Assembly (NCBI RefSeq): GCF_005877905.1
Contig: NZ_SWDV01000045.1
Span: 1-58,561, forward strand
DNA: 58,561 nt
Direction of reading: 5' to 3'
DNA from: Pseudomonas nicosulfuronedens
GTDB taxonomy: Bacteria; Pseudomonadota; Gammaproteobacteria; Pseudomonadales; Pseudomonadaceae
Shown here: one piece after another, positions 32,180-41,503 of the stretch
Position numbering within the stretch: position 1 is the stretch's first letter
How the letters are laid out: each line of letters opens with the position of its first letter
Made by a program: the position numbers and the translations under genes
The notes under the pieces: generated by a model
Databases searched by the model: none
Told to the model about the DNA's origin: nothing
Seen by the model: only the letters and a program-made list of their open reading frames with translations

Positions 32180-33928
32180 TCATTCGGCGGTGAGGATGTG
32201 CAGGCTGTAGCCGGGCATATTCTTCGCGTGACGCTTGGCCTCCGAGGCCAGCCCGGCCAACTGGCTGGCATCCAGGCGCTGTCCGGCGCCACTCTTCACG
32301 TGCACCACACCAATCGACAGTGACAACAGCGGATATTCCTCGCGTCGCCCCTGGCGGTTGTGTGCGACGAAGCAGCCCGCGTCCAGGTGCTCGCGGCTGT
32401 AGAAGCGCCGGCACTGTCCCTGGAAGTCCTCCAGCAGGTGATTGAGGCGTTCGCGCCAGTCCTGTGTCCCCAGCACCAGCATGAAGTCGTCGCCTCCAAT
32501 GTGGCCGACGAAGTCCCGCGTCGGATCCACCCGCTCGCCCAGGCACTGCGCCAGGCACAGCAGTACCTCGTCGCCGCGCGCGTAGCCGTAGAGATCGTTG
32601 AAGGGCTTGAAGCTGTCGATGTCGACGTAGCACACCACGGCTTCGCGGCCTTGCTGCAACAGACGTGACAGGCACTGCTGGATGGGGACGTTGCCCGGCA
32701 GAAGGGTCAGTGGGTTGGCGTGGCGGGCTTGGCGGATCTTCTGTTCGGTAATCAGCTTGAGCACATCGATCACCCGGCCCAGACCGAGGTAGCGGCCGTT
32801 CAGGGTGATGATGAAGTCTTCCTCGATGCGCTGCCGCGCGCGGCTGGTCAACAGGCGACTGACCTGCTGCAGCGACTGGCTGCGCTCCACCGCGAGGAAG
32901 TCGTCGCTCATCAGTCGGCTGATCGGTTTGCGCGCGTACAGCTCCGGAGCGAAGGGCTTGAGCAGGGCGTCGGACAGCGCATGTCGGTGGACGATCCCCA
33001 CCGGCTGGTCGTCGCGGTCCAGCACCGCCAGGGAGTTGAGGTTGGCCTGGGCGCGAAAGGCTTCCAGTACATCACCGATAGGCGTGCTGTCGCGCATTGC
33101 CGGCTGCTCCAGCAACAGCGGTTCGAGGTCGGACTGATCTTCGGTGAGCAATGTCCCCGCGTTGTCCACCTCTGGCAGCAGGGCTCGGGCATCGCGCGGA
33201 GGCGTTTCGTTAGGACGGCCGAGCAGGTAGCCCTGCACCAGGTCCACGCCCATCTCCGAAAGCACGGCCAGCTCTTCCGGAATTTCGATGCCTTCTGCAA
33301 TTACCTGGGCGCGGGAGGCGTGGGCCATCTTCAGGATCGAGCCAACGAACTCGCGCTTCACCGCATCCAGGTGGATGCCTTCGATGAAGTGGCGGTCGAT
33401 CTTCACGTAGTCGGGGCGCAGCTCGGACCACAGGCGCAGGCTGGAATAACCCGCGCCCAGGTCGTCCAGGGCGATGGAGAAGCCCATCGCGCGGTAGTGG
33501 TGCAGCGCAGTGTCGAGCAGGGTGAAGTCCTCGATGGGCGTCTGCTCGGTCAGCTCGATCACCACGTCGCTGGGCGAGATGCCGAAGGTCTGCAGCAACT
33601 GCAACGTGCGGCCGGGCTGGTGGGTGGGCTCCAGCAGGGATTCCGGCGACACGTTGAGGAACAGCTTGCCCTCCAGTTTCAGGTCGCGGAAGCGCGCGCA
33701 GGCCTTGCGCCGACAGAGCAGCTCCAGTTGGCTGAGGCGGCCGCTGCTGCGAGCGATGCTGAACAAGGGCAGGGGGGAGTGCAGGGGGCCATTGGACGGG
33801 CCGCGGGTGAGGGCTTCGTAGCCCACCAGGCGCCTTTCCGAAAGCGACAGGATGGGCTGGAACAGGCAGTGCAGGTCGCCGTGAGCGAGGATCTGATCCA
33901 GCGCGCTCAACTGCTCGGTGACGGTCAT
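32180..33928 (-). CDS. EAL-CBS-GGDEF cyclic-di-GMP protein
   Basis: A protein of 582 residues with three parts. The EAL domain (about 15-265) has EAL (38-40), DDLGAGYSS, AEGIE and other catalytic motifs, so phosphodiesterase activity is likely. Two CBS modules follow (about 285-410). The GGDEF domain (about 415-580) carries GGDDF (478-482) rather than GGDEF, so cyclase activity is doubtful and it may serve as a sensor. Start at 33928 chosen; the frame extends to 33988 without a site. It converges with the Sel1-like gene with one base between stops. Confidence 0.88.
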   Translation of the reverse strand: MTVTEQLSALDQILAHGDLHCLFQPILSLSERRLVGYEALTRGPSNGPLHSPLPLFSIARSSGRLSQLELLCRRKACARFRDLKLEGKLFLNVSPESLLEPTHQPGRTLQLLQTFGISPSDVVIELTEQTPIEDFTLLDTALHHYRAMGFSIALDDLGAGYSSLRLWSELRPDYVKIDRHFIEGIHLDAVKREFVGSILKMAHASRAQVIAEGIEIPEELAVLSEMGVDLVQGYLLGRPNETPPRDARALLPEVDNAGTLLTEDQSDLEPLLLEQPAMRDSTPIGDVLEAFRAQANLNSLAVLDRDDQPVGIVHRHALSDALLKPFAPELYARKPISRLMSDDFLAVERSQSLQQVSRLLTSRARQRIEEDFIITLNGRYLGLGRVIDVLKLITEQKIRQARHANPLTLLPGNVPIQQCLSRLLQQGREAVVCYVDIDSFKPFNDLYGYARGDEVLLCLAQCLGERVDPTRDFVGHIGGDDFMLVLGTQDWRERLNHLLEDFQGQCRRFYSREHLDAGCFVAHNRQGRREEYPLLSLSIGVVHVKSGAGQRLDASQLAGLASEAKRHAKNMPGYSLHILTAE

Positions 33929-33944
33929 GACGGTTCTCGGTGGC

Positions 33945-33976
33945 TGTAAAAAGCAAAAGGGCCGGTTTCCCGGCCC
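33945..33976 (-). terminator. Terminator of prc
   Basis: On the minus strand GGGCCGG-GAAA-CCGGCCC is followed by TTTTGCTTTTT, 44 bases past the prc stop and before the EAL gene. Confidence 0.8.
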
Positions 33977-34019
33977 TGTGCATTTCACGACAGCGTCATG
34001 ACTGTTTGATTACATCCGA

Positions 34020-36131
34020 TCAGTGTTTGGCGACCTGGGAGTCCAGATTCAGGTAGTCGATCAGGATGTGCCCGGACTCGGTGAGGTAGGCGTCGTCCTG
34101 CGGCTTGGTCTTGTCCTCTTCCGGCAGGGCGTTCTCGTCTTCCTTCTTCAGCTCCTTGAGCGGCTCCTGGCCCTTGGATTTGCGCAGGGCGTTCTCCATG
34201 GCCAGCTGGCGGTTCTCGATGCTGGTCTGCTGGGCGCGACGCTTGGCTTCGTTGAGGCTGACGGTCTTCTCCTTCATCAGCTCCTGGGCCAGGGCGAGAC
34301 GCTCGCGGGCATAGACGAAGTCCGCGTTGTGCTCGGTGCGCGCGTCGTGGCGAGTGCGCAGCTGGTCGAGGAACGGCTTGAACGGATCGGCCTGGGCCTT
34401 CAGCGCGGGCTTGATGGTGTCCCACGGCATCGAGTCGGGCAGGGCGCTCTCGCCGATTTCCTTGTCGTCGACGATGGACGGGTAGCTGATGTCCGGGATC
34501 ACGCCCTGGTGCTGGGTGCTCTGGCCGGAGACGCGGTAGAACTTGGCCAGGGTCAGCTTCAGCTCGCCATGGTTGAGCGGCTGGATGGTCTGCACGGTGC
34601 CCTTGCCGAAGGTCTGGCCGCCGACGATGAGCGCGCGGTGGTAGTCCTGCATGGCGCCGGCGAAGATCTCCGACGCCGAGGCGGAGAGGCGGTTGACCAG
34701 CACGGTCATCGGGCCGGTGTAGAAGGCCTTGCCCTCGTCATCGTTGAGCACGTCGACACGGCCGTCGCTGTTGCGCACCAGCACGGTCGGGCCCTGGTCG
34801 ATGAACAGGCCGGTCAGCTCGGTGGCTTCCTGCAGGGAGCCGCCGCCGTTGTTGCGCAGGTCGATGACGATGCCGTCGACCTTGTCCTTCTGCAATTCGG
34901 CGATGAGCTTCTTCACGTCGCGGGTGGTGGACTTGTAGTCCGGGTCGCCCGCGCGATAGGCCTTGAAGTCGAGGTAGAACGCCGGCACGTCGATGATGCC
35001 CAGCTTGTAGGGCTTGCCTTCGTGGTCGATGGTGATTTCGGACTTCTTCGCCGCCTGGTCTTCCAGCTTCACCGCCTCGCGGGTGATGGTGACGATCTTG
35101 CTGGTCTGGTCGTTCGGCGCGTTGGTCGACGGGATCACTTCCAGGCGCACCTGCGAGCCTTTCGGGCCGCGGATCAGCTTGACCACTTCATCCAGGCGCC
35201 AGCCGACCACGTCGACCATCTCGCCCTTGCCCTGGGCAACGCCGATGATCTTGTCGGAGGTGGCGATCTGCTTGCTCTTCTCGGCGGGGCCGGCCGGTAC
35301 CAGGCGCACGACCTTGACGTAGTCGTTGTCGCTCTGCAGCACGGCGCCGATGCCTTCCAGAGACAGGCTCATGTTGATGTCGAAGTTTTCCGCGCTGTCC
35401 GGCGACAGGTATTGGGTGTGCGGATCATAGGTCTGGGCGAAGGCGTTGATGTAGGCCTGGAAGATGTCTTCGCTACGGGTCTGCTCCAGGCGCATCAGCT
35501 GGTTCTTGTAGCGCTTGGTCAGTTGTTCCTGGATGGCCTTGTTGTCCTTGCCGGCGATCTTCAGGCGAAGGACTTCGTCCTTCACCTTCTTGCGCCACAG
35601 GTCATCGAGCGCGGCGCTGTCTTTCGCCCAGGGCGATTTCTCGCGGTCGATTTCCAGTGACTCGTCGGTGTTGAAGTCCATCTTGTCGACGCCCTTGTTC
35701 AGGGTGGCCAGGGCGAAGTCCAGGCGCTCCTTGAGGCGGTCGAGGTGACGCTTGTAGATGGTGAAGCCGGGCTCCAGTTCGCCGCTTTTCAGGAAGTCGT
35801 CGAACTGGGTGCGCCAGGGCGTGAACTGGTCGATGTCGGCCTGGGTGAAATACATCCGCGCCGGATCGAGTGTCTTCAGGTAGCTGTCGTAGATTTTCGC
35901 CGAGCGCTCGTCGTTCAGCGGCGGCTTGTTGTAGTGATGGCGCTTGAGCAACTCAACGATGTTGAGGCTGGCGATCACCTGATCCCGGTCGGGCTGCAGA
36001 CCGTCCCAGACGTTCGGGCTGGTGGTCGCCGCGAACGAGGAAAAGGCGGTTGCGCCGAGGATGAACAACAGGGCGGTACGGGGCAAAAATCGCTTCATGC
36101 TGATTCGACTGATCGCGGAGTTATGACGCAT
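34020..36131 (-). CDS. prc: Carboxy-terminal processing protease Prc (AlgO)
   Basis: A protein of about 703 residues. Signal peptide, N-terminal helical domain, PDZ domain (about 240-330) and S41 peptidase domain with the SASASEIFAGAMQDYHRA and GGQTFGKGTVQ motifs, i.e. the Ser-Lys catalytic pair, then a long C-terminal helical part. Prc cleaves periplasmic proteins from the C-terminus; in P. aeruginosa AlgO affects alginate control. I chose the ATG at 36131, which has an AAGG site six bases upstream; the methionine at 36098 would give a more compact signal peptide and is the alternative. Divergent from the quinone oxidoreductase gene. Confidence 0.95.
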   Translation of the reverse strand: MRHNSAISRISMKRFLPRTALLFILGATAFSSFAATTSPNVWDGLQPDRDQVIASLNIVELLKRHHYNKPPLNDERSAKIYDSYLKTLDPARMYFTQADIDQFTPWRTQFDDFLKSGELEPGFTIYKRHLDRLKERLDFALATLNKGVDKMDFNTDESLEIDREKSPWAKDSAALDDLWRKKVKDEVLRLKIAGKDNKAIQEQLTKRYKNQLMRLEQTRSEDIFQAYINAFAQTYDPHTQYLSPDSAENFDINMSLSLEGIGAVLQSDNDYVKVVRLVPAGPAEKSKQIATSDKIIGVAQGKGEMVDVVGWRLDEVVKLIRGPKGSQVRLEVIPSTNAPNDQTSKIVTITREAVKLEDQAAKKSEITIDHEGKPYKLGIIDVPAFYLDFKAYRAGDPDYKSTTRDVKKLIAELQKDKVDGIVIDLRNNGGGSLQEATELTGLFIDQGPTVLVRNSDGRVDVLNDDEGKAFYTGPMTVLVNRLSASASEIFAGAMQDYHRALIVGGQTFGKGTVQTIQPLNHGELKLTLAKFYRVSGQSTQHQGVIPDISYPSIVDDKEIGESALPDSMPWDTIKPALKAQADPFKPFLDQLRTRHDARTEHNADFVYARERLALAQELMKEKTVSLNEAKRRAQQTSIENRQLAMENALRKSKGQEPLKELKKEDENALPEEDKTKPQDDAYLTESGHILIDYLNLDSQVAKH

Positions 36132-36187
36132 ATTAGGCCTTAATTGGCGGCGCCGGGTTCAATCGCAGATTAATTCGGCGCGAAGAA

Positions 36188-36214
36188 AGGGCCCGACCTT
36201 ACGGATCGGGCCCT
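36188..36214. promoter_or_regulatory. 9-base-stem hairpin between divergent genes
   Basis: AGGGCCCGA and TCGGGCCCT pair perfectly around a 9-base loop, 23 bases before the quinone oxidoreductase start. A terminator is not expected between divergent genes, so it is either a leader RNA structure of the downstream gene or an operator. Confidence 0.45.
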
Positions 36215-36236
36215 GCAAGGTCACTATGGAGGCAGC

Positions 36237-37199
36237 GTGAACGCATTGCAAGGCATCGAAGGGCGAGTGGAATGGGCCGAGCGCCCGAACCCGACTTGCG
36301 CACAGGGGCAGATTCGCATCCAGGTTGCCGCTGCGGGACTCAACCGCGCCGACCTGCTGCAGGTGGCCGGTCTCTACCCGCCGCCGCCGGGGGCGAGCGA
36401 CATCATTGGCCTGGAATGCTCCGGCGTAGTGATCGAGGTCGGCGCCGGCAGCACCTGGCAGGTGGGCGACCGCGTTTGCGCCCTGCTGGCCGGTGGCGGC
36501 ATGGCCGAGGAAGTCGTGGTGGACGAGCGCCATGCGCTGCCGGTACCCGCCGGCCTGAGCCTGGCCGAAGCCGCCGCGTTGCCCGAGGTATATGCCACTG
36601 CCTGGCTGAACCTGTTCATGCTCGGCGCGCTGCAACCCGGTGAAAAGGTCCTGCTGCACGCGGGTGCCAGCGGCGTCGGCTCGGCCGGTATCCAGCTGTG
36701 CAAGGCCTTTGGCAGCCCTTGCTGGGTCAGTGTCGGCTCCGCTGATCGCCTGGCCTACTGCGAGGCTTTGGGCGCCGAGGGCGGCGCGCTGCGCGGCGAG
36801 AGTCTCGAATCGCTTCGGGATTTCGCGCCTTTCGATGTGATCCTCGATCCGGTGGGCGCGAACTACGCCAAGCTGGACCTGGAAATCCTCGGCCGTGACG
36901 GTCGATGGGTGGTCATCGGCCTGATGGGTGGTCGCAAGGCCGAACTGGACCTGGCCCTGCTGCTGGGCAAGCGCATTCAACTGATCGGCTCGACCCTGCG
37001 CTCGCGCGATGCCGACTTCAAGGCACGGCTGATCGCCGAGCTGGGGCAGCGGGTCTGGCCGCTGTTGGAGTCCGGCAAACTCAGCCCCCAACTGGAGCGC
37101 ACCTTCCCGGTCCACGATGCGCAGAGCGCATTCGATGCCCTGGCGAGCAACCAGGTGCAGGGCAAGGTGGTGGTAGTGATCGACGAGAGTCTGAGCTGA
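36237..37199 (+). CDS. NAD(P)H-quinone oxidoreductase (PIG3/zeta-crystallin family)
   Basis: A protein of 320 residues of the medium-chain reductase type: GLNRADLLQVAGLYPPPPGAS at the N-terminus (catalytic domain) and the NADP-binding motif LLHAGASGVGSAGIQL (about 136-152). No zinc-binding cysteine set is seen, matching the PIG3/QOR group. It reduces quinones or enals with NADPH. The start is a GTG at 36237 with a GGAGG site. Divergent from prc. Confidence 0.9.
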   Translation: MNALQGIEGRVEWAERPNPTCAQGQIRIQVAAAGLNRADLLQVAGLYPPPPGASDIIGLECSGVVIEVGAGSTWQVGDRVCALLAGGGMAEEVVVDERHALPVPAGLSLAEAAALPEVYATAWLNLFMLGALQPGEKVLLHAGASGVGSAGIQLCKAFGSPCWVSVGSADRLAYCEALGAEGGALRGESLESLRDFAPFDVILDPVGANYAKLDLEILGRDGRWVVIGLMGGRKAELDLALLLGKRIQLIGSTLRSRDADFKARLIAELGQRVWPLLESGKLSPQLERTFPVHDAQSAFDALASNQVQGKVVVVIDESLS

Positions 37200-37216
37200 C
37201 GACCGGGGAATAACGG

Positions 37217-37295
37217 CGTAGGGCGAATAACCTGGAACAGGTGATCCGCTTTCTTCTGCGATGGCGGGTAACGCTGGCGCATTGAGCGCCCTACG
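37217..37295. repeat. Long imperfect inverted repeat
   Basis: The ends CGTAGGGCG and CGCCCTACG and inner parts such as AATAACC and GGGTAACG form a hairpin of about 79 bases. It is a Pseudomonas intergenic repeat family different from the REP core. It lies after the quinone oxidoreductase gene. Confidence 0.6.
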
Positions 37296-37338
37296 AAAGC
37301 AGGTGCTCCGCCATGGATTCTCCTGCGCGAAGGCAACG

Positions 37339-37367
37339 AAAAAGGGCCGCATCAGCGGCCCTTTTTT
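37339..37367. terminator. Bidirectional terminator
   Basis: AAAAAGGGCCGC and GCGGCCCTTTTTT pair around ATCA between convergent genes (quinone oxidoreductase and the HAD phosphatase). Confidence 0.85.
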
Positions 37368-37380
37368 CTGGGTGAAGCAG

Positions 37381-38034
37381 TCACTTCCAGTTCAGCACAT
37401 CCCAGCCCATCTTCTGCGCGTGCTCCAGCAGCACCGGGTCGGCGTTCACCACGTGCGGCTTGCCCACCAGCTTGAGCAGCGGCAGGTCGTTGCGCGAGTC
37501 GGAGTAGAAATGTGCCTCGGCCAGCGGGCTGTCATCGCCTTCCAGCAGGTCGAGCAGGCGCAGTACCTTGCCTTCGCGGTAGGTCAGCACACCCACGGTG
37601 CGGCCGGTGTAGTGTCCGTTGGCGACTTCCAGGTCGATGGCCAGTACTTCGTCGATGCCAATGCGTTCAGCGATGGGTTTGACCAGATGCACGCCGGAGG
37701 CGGAGATCACCAGCGGCCGGTCGCCTGCCTCGCGGTGGCGCGCCAGGGTGGCACAGGCGTCGCTATGGATCAGCGGCTCGATCACGTCCTCGACGAAGGC
37801 TTCCACGTCGCGCTCGATTTCCTCGACGCTACGCCCAGCCATCGGCTCCAGGGCGAAGGCCATGTAGTCCTCCATGGGCAGCTTGCCCTGTGCGTACAGC
37901 GCCATCAGCTCGGCGTCGCGCTTGAGGAACGACTCCGCGTCAACCCAGCCCAGATCGGCCATGCGCTGGCTCCACAGGCTCGCGCAGTCGCCGTCGATCA
38001 GGGTGTCGTCGAGGTCGAATATCACCAGGGCCAT
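37381..38034 (-). CDS. HAD-superfamily phosphatase (subfamily IB)
   Basis: A protein of 217 residues with D7-x-D9-x-T11 (FDLDDTL), a motif-II serine in VISASGVHLV, and the third/fourth motif YSDSRNDLPLL near 173-183. Length and pattern match the SerB/PHOSPHO-like IB group, which hydrolyses small phosphate monoesters such as phosphoserine or phosphocholine. The start codon overlaps the ABC ATPase stop by one base (TGATG), so it is the last gene of the importer operon and probably takes the final phosphate off the imported compound. Exact substrate unknown. Confidence 0.87.
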   Translation of the reverse strand: MALVIFDLDDTLIDGDCASLWSQRMADLGWVDAESFLKRDAELMALYAQGKLPMEDYMAFALEPMAGRSVEEIERDVEAFVEDVIEPLIHSDACATLARHREAGDRPLVISASGVHLVKPIAERIGIDEVLAIDLEVANGHYTGRTVGVLTYREGKVLRLLDLLEGDDSPLAEAHFYSDSRNDLPLLKLVGKPHVVNADPVLLEHAQKMGWDVLNWK

Positions 38035-39029
38035 CAGGCCACCTCCCGAATGCTTTCAATGTCTACTTGCAGGCCGAGCTCGGTGCCGGCCGGGTACAGG
38101 CGCTCGGCGCTGCGATTGAGGACGTCCACGGTCAGCTCGACGCCGCTGGCGTCGACCCGGTAGCGGATCACGTTGCCCAGCAGGCTGTGGGAGAGTACCC
38201 GAACCGGGATGCCTTCGCCCGGCTGCACGCTCAGGCGCAGGGATTCGGGGCGGATCGCCACCTGCTGGCGGAAAGGACGGTCCAGCAGTCGGGTCGCCTG
38301 GGCCGCATCGAGCAGGTTGTAGTTGCCGATGAAACCGGCGGCGAAGGCGTTTTCCGGGGCGGTGTAGAGCGTCTCGGCGTCGCCGCTCTGGACGATACGC
38401 CCGGCGTTCATCAGCACGATGCGGTCGGACAGCGTCAGCGCTTCCTCCTGGTCGTGGGTGACGAACACCGTGGTCAGCTTCAGTTCCTGCTGGATGCGCC
38501 GGATCTGCTCGCGCAGGTGCTTGCGGATGCGTGCGTCCAGCGCCGACAGCGGCTCGTCGAGCAGCAGCAGGCGCGGGCGGGTGACCAGCGAGCGGGCCAG
38601 GGCGACGCGCTGGCATTGGCCGCCGGACAACTGGTGCGGGTAGCGTGCGGCCAGTGGGCCGAGCTCGACCATCTCAAGGGCCTCGCGTACACGCTGGGCG
38701 GACTCTGCCGCTGGCACCTTCTGCATGCGCAGGCCGAAGGCGACGTTCTGTTCCACGGTCATGTTGGGGAACAGGGCGTAGCTCTGGAACACCATGGCGA
38801 TGCCGCGCTTCTGCGGGCTCTTGGGAACGATGTCCTCACCGTCCAGCAGGATGCGCCCGCTGTCCACCGCGGTGAGGCCGGCGATGCAGCGCAGCAGGGT
38901 GGACTTGCCGCAGCCGCTGGGGCCGAGCAGGGTGACGAACTCGCCACGCTCGGCGGCGAAGTCGATGTCCTGGAACACCGTGGTGGTGCCGTAGCTCTTG
39001 TTCAGTGTCTCGACGCTGAGGAAGCTCAT
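38034..39029 (-). CDS. ABC transporter ATP-binding subunit
   Basis: A protein of 331 residues with Walker A GPSGCGKST (36-44), signature LSGGQCQRVALARS, Walker B LLLLDEPLSALDA, H-loop VFVTHDQEEA and a C-terminal regulatory OB/TOBE domain. This combination is that of the CUT1/2-AEP/polyamine-type importers. It has four-base overlap with the upstream permease and one-base overlap with the HAD gene. Confidence 0.93.
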   Translation of the reverse strand: MSFLSVETLNKSYGTTTVFQDIDFAAERGEFVTLLGPSGCGKSTLLRCIAGLTAVDSGRILLDGEDIVPKSPQKRGIAMVFQSYALFPNMTVEQNVAFGLRMQKVPAAESAQRVREALEMVELGPLAARYPHQLSGGQCQRVALARSLVTRPRLLLLDEPLSALDARIRKHLREQIRRIQQELKLTTVFVTHDQEEALTLSDRIVLMNAGRIVQSGDAETLYTAPENAFAAGFIGNYNLLDAAQATRLLDRPFRQQVAIRPESLRLSVQPGEGIPVRVLSHSLLGNVIRYRVDASGVELTVDVLNRSAERLYPAGTELGLQVDIESIREVA

Positions 39030-39814
39030 GCCTTGTCCTTGCTTAATCGGTTCGCCGCCCAGGTGAGCAGCAGGACGAAGAGGAAATACGAGACCACCAC
39101 CGCGCTGGTGTAGTGGCCGCTGCTGTTGCGCATGTTGTTGAGGAACACCTGCAGCGTTTCGTAGCGGGTACCTACCAGCAGGTTGGCGAAGACGAACTCG
39201 CCGATGAGGAAGCTGAAGGACAGGAACAGCGCTACCATCAGGCCCTTGCGCAGGTTCGGCAGCACCACCAGCAGGGCGGCCTGCCAGGTGCTCGCGCCGA
39301 GCAGGTGGGCGGCGTCCATCAGGTCGTGCAGGTTGATCGCCTGCAGGTTGTTGCTGATCGCCCGGTACATGAAGGGCAGGGCGATGGTGAAGTAGCAGCC
39401 GATCAGGATCCACGGCGTGCCCACGATGGGTACCGGGCCCGAGGCGTAGAGCTGCAGCAGGCCGACCGACGACACCACTGGTGGCACCGCGAAGGGCAGC
39501 AGGATCAGCACGTTCATCAGCGCGTCGAGGCGCGGGAAGTAGTAGTGGATGACGAACATCAGCGGCAGCACCAGCGCCACACTGAGGATCAGTGCACCGA
39601 AGCACACCAGCAGCGACTGGCCGAAGGCGACGAGGAAGCGCGGATCGCTCCACAGGGTCATGAACCACTTCAGGGTCAGGCCGTCCGGCAGCACGCTGGC
39701 GCTCCACGAGGTGGCCAGCGAATAGAGCAGGGTGGCGGCCAGCGGCACCAGCAGGATCAGGAACAGCGCATAGACCACCACGCGGTGGTACAGCGGACTA
39801 GCGTTTCTGGACAT
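39026..39814 (-). CDS. ABC transporter permease subunit
   Basis: A protein of 262 residues with six transmembrane helices and an EAA-like loop near residues 168-190 (DLMDAAHLLGASTWQAALLVVLP), the contact site for the ATPase. It is one of two different permeases forming a heterodimer. It overlaps the other permease by 17 bases and the ATPase gene by four. Confidence 0.9.
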   Translation of the reverse strand: MSRNASPLYHRVVVYALFLILLVPLAATLLYSLATSWSASVLPDGLTLKWFMTLWSDPRFLVAFGQSLLVCFGALILSVALVLPLMFVIHYYFPRLDALMNVLILLPFAVPPVVSSVGLLQLYASGPVPIVGTPWILIGCYFTIALPFMYRAISNNLQAINLHDLMDAAHLLGASTWQAALLVVLPNLRKGLMVALFLSFSFLIGEFVFANLLVGTRYETLQVFLNNMRNSSGHYTSAVVVSYFLFVLLLTWAANRLSKDKA

Positions 39815-40640
39815 GGTAGCTCCGGCGCAGCAGCCACTGGTGGGCCAGGGTAATGATGCTCATCAGGCCGACCAGCACCATCGCCAGCGCACTGGCCATG
39901 TTCGGGTCGAGGAATACGTCGCCCGAGACCAACCCGGCGATGCGGATCGGTACTACGTTGAAGTTGCCGGTGGTCAGCGAGTACACGGTGGCGTAGGCGC
40001 CTAGCGCGTTGGCCAGCAGGATGACGAAAGTGCCCAGCAGCGCAGGCGTCAGCACCGGGATGCCGATGTGCCGCCAGAACGCCCATTGGCTGGCGCCCAG
40101 CAGTGCCGCGGATTCGCGCCAGTCCTCGCGCAGGGCATCGAAGGCGGGGTAGAGCAGCATGACGCCCAGGGGGATCTGGAAGTAGGTGTAGAGGATGATC
40201 AGGCCGGTCTTCGAGTAGAGGTTGAAGTCCTCGATGATCCCCGCCTGCTTCAACAGCAGCGTAATGGCGCCGTTGAAGCCCAGGATGATGATGAAGGCGA
40301 AGGCCAGCGGCACCCCGGCGAAGTTGCTGGTCATGTTGGCGAAGGCCATCACGAAGTCGCGCAGCTTACTGTCCACCTGGCGCAGCGAGTAGCTGCCGAG
40401 GATGGCGATGGCCAGCCCGATCAGGCTCGACCAGACAGAAATCTCCAGGCTGTAGCGGATCGCCTGCAGGTAGAACGGCGAGCCGAAGATCTCGCTGAAG
40501 TTGCCCAGGCCCCAGCCGTCGCCGGTGCGCACGCTGTTGATCATCACCCACAGCAATGGCGCGAGCTGGAAGGCGAAGAAGAACAGCGCGAAGGGCAGCA
40601 GGCAGAGCAGGGCGAAGAGTTTTCCGGTGTTCGATCTCAT
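39798..40640 (-). CDS. ABC transporter permease subunit
   Basis: A protein of 280 residues with six transmembrane helices and the EAA-like loop WRESAALLGASQWAFWRHIGIPVLTP near 183-208. The start at 40640 overlaps the preceding phosphodiesterase-like gene by four bases; the frame extends upstream but lacks family similarity there. It is the partner of the next permease gene. Confidence 0.9.
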   Translation of the reverse strand: MRSNTGKLFALLCLLPFALFFFAFQLAPLLWVMINSVRTGDGWGLGNFSEIFGSPFYLQAIRYSLEISVWSSLIGLAIAILGSYSLRQVDSKLRDFVMAFANMTSNFAGVPLAFAFIIILGFNGAITLLLKQAGIIEDFNLYSKTGLIILYTYFQIPLGVMLLYPAFDALREDWRESAALLGASQWAFWRHIGIPVLTPALLGTFVILLANALGAYATVYSLTTGNFNVVPIRIAGLVSGDVFLDPNMASALAMVLVGLMSIITLAHQWLLRRSYHVQKR

Positions 40641-41446
40641 GCCTTGAGCAACTCCCGGCAGAGCGGTTTGTCGTGGGGCGCGCCGAGGACCTCGCACAGC
40701 GTGCCGCAGAGTTCGACCTGGCGCGGGCGCGCCTGGTCATCGAGGCTGAACGCCTCGCCGAAGACAAACAGCGGCACTTCGCGCTCCTCGGGGAGGATGC
40801 CGCCATGGCTGCGGTCGTCGTTCATGCCGTGGTCGGCGGTGACCATCACCTGGTAGCCGGCGGCCAGCCACTGATGCAGGTACTCGGAAAGGATGATGTC
40901 GGCATGCCGCGCGCTGTTGCGGTACTGCGCTGTGCCCAGGCCGTGCTTGTGCCCGGCATCGTCGATGTTCATCGGATGCACCAGCAGGCAGTTCGGCGCA
41001 TGGCGGCGGCGCAGTGACTCGGCGTCGGTGAACAGGTGCGAGTCGGGGTAGTGGTCGGTCCAGTAGAAGTGGCCGTGCTGGATCGCCAGGGATTGGTCGT
41101 CGGTATGACGGTCGCGCGCCGGGTCGAAGGGCGTGCGGTTGTACAGCTCGCTGACCCAGTGGTAGGCCGCCGCGGCGGTGGTCAGGCCGGCGTCGCGGGC
41201 ATAGTGGAACAGGCTGCGCTGGTTGGACAGGCGCGAAACATCGTTGTGCAGGATGCCGCTGTCGATGGGGCGCACGCCGGTAAGGATGCATTCGTAGAGC
41301 GGGCGCGACAGCGAGGGCAGCTCGCATTCCAGCCGATACAGCTGGCCTCGGCCAGCGTTGCAAAGGGCCTGCAGGTGGCCCATGCAGTCGTGGGCGACAC
41401 TGTAGTTGAGGCCGTCGAGGACGACCAGGATGACGTCGTGGCGCAT
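40637..41446 (-). CDS. Alkaline-phosphatase-superfamily phosphodiesterase
   Basis: A protein of 269 residues. Metal ligands of the nucleotide pyrophosphatase/phosphodiesterase group are visible: D11 (VLDGLNY), D/H in NIDDAGHKHG, and D-H in TADHGMND; a serine in LPSLSRPLYE is a likely nucleophile. No signal peptide, so it acts in the cytoplasm on an imported compound. It lies between the binding-protein gene and the permeases in one operon. Phosphodiester or phosphonate substrates are both possible; phosphonoacetate hydrolase belongs to this superfamily but is longer. Confidence 0.85.
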   Translation of the reverse strand: MRHDVILVVLDGLNYSVAHDCMGHLQALCNAGRGQLYRLECELPSLSRPLYECILTGVRPIDSGILHNDVSRLSNQRSLFHYARDAGLTTAAAAYHWVSELYNRTPFDPARDRHTDDQSLAIQHGHFYWTDHYPDSHLFTDAESLRRRHAPNCLLVHPMNIDDAGHKHGLGTAQYRNSARHADIILSEYLHQWLAAGYQVMVTADHGMNDDRSHGGILPEEREVPLFVFGEAFSLDDQARPRQVELCGTLCEVLGAPHDKPLCRELLKA

Positions 41447-41503
41447 GGGGCGGGGCCTTCGGTGAAACGCGGCCGCCCCGGCGCGAACCGGGGCGGCTGG
41501 GCG

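Noticed and set aside
34023..35660. Long forward frame opposite prc
   Set aside because: Antisense shadow; prc has full PDZ and S41 motifs.
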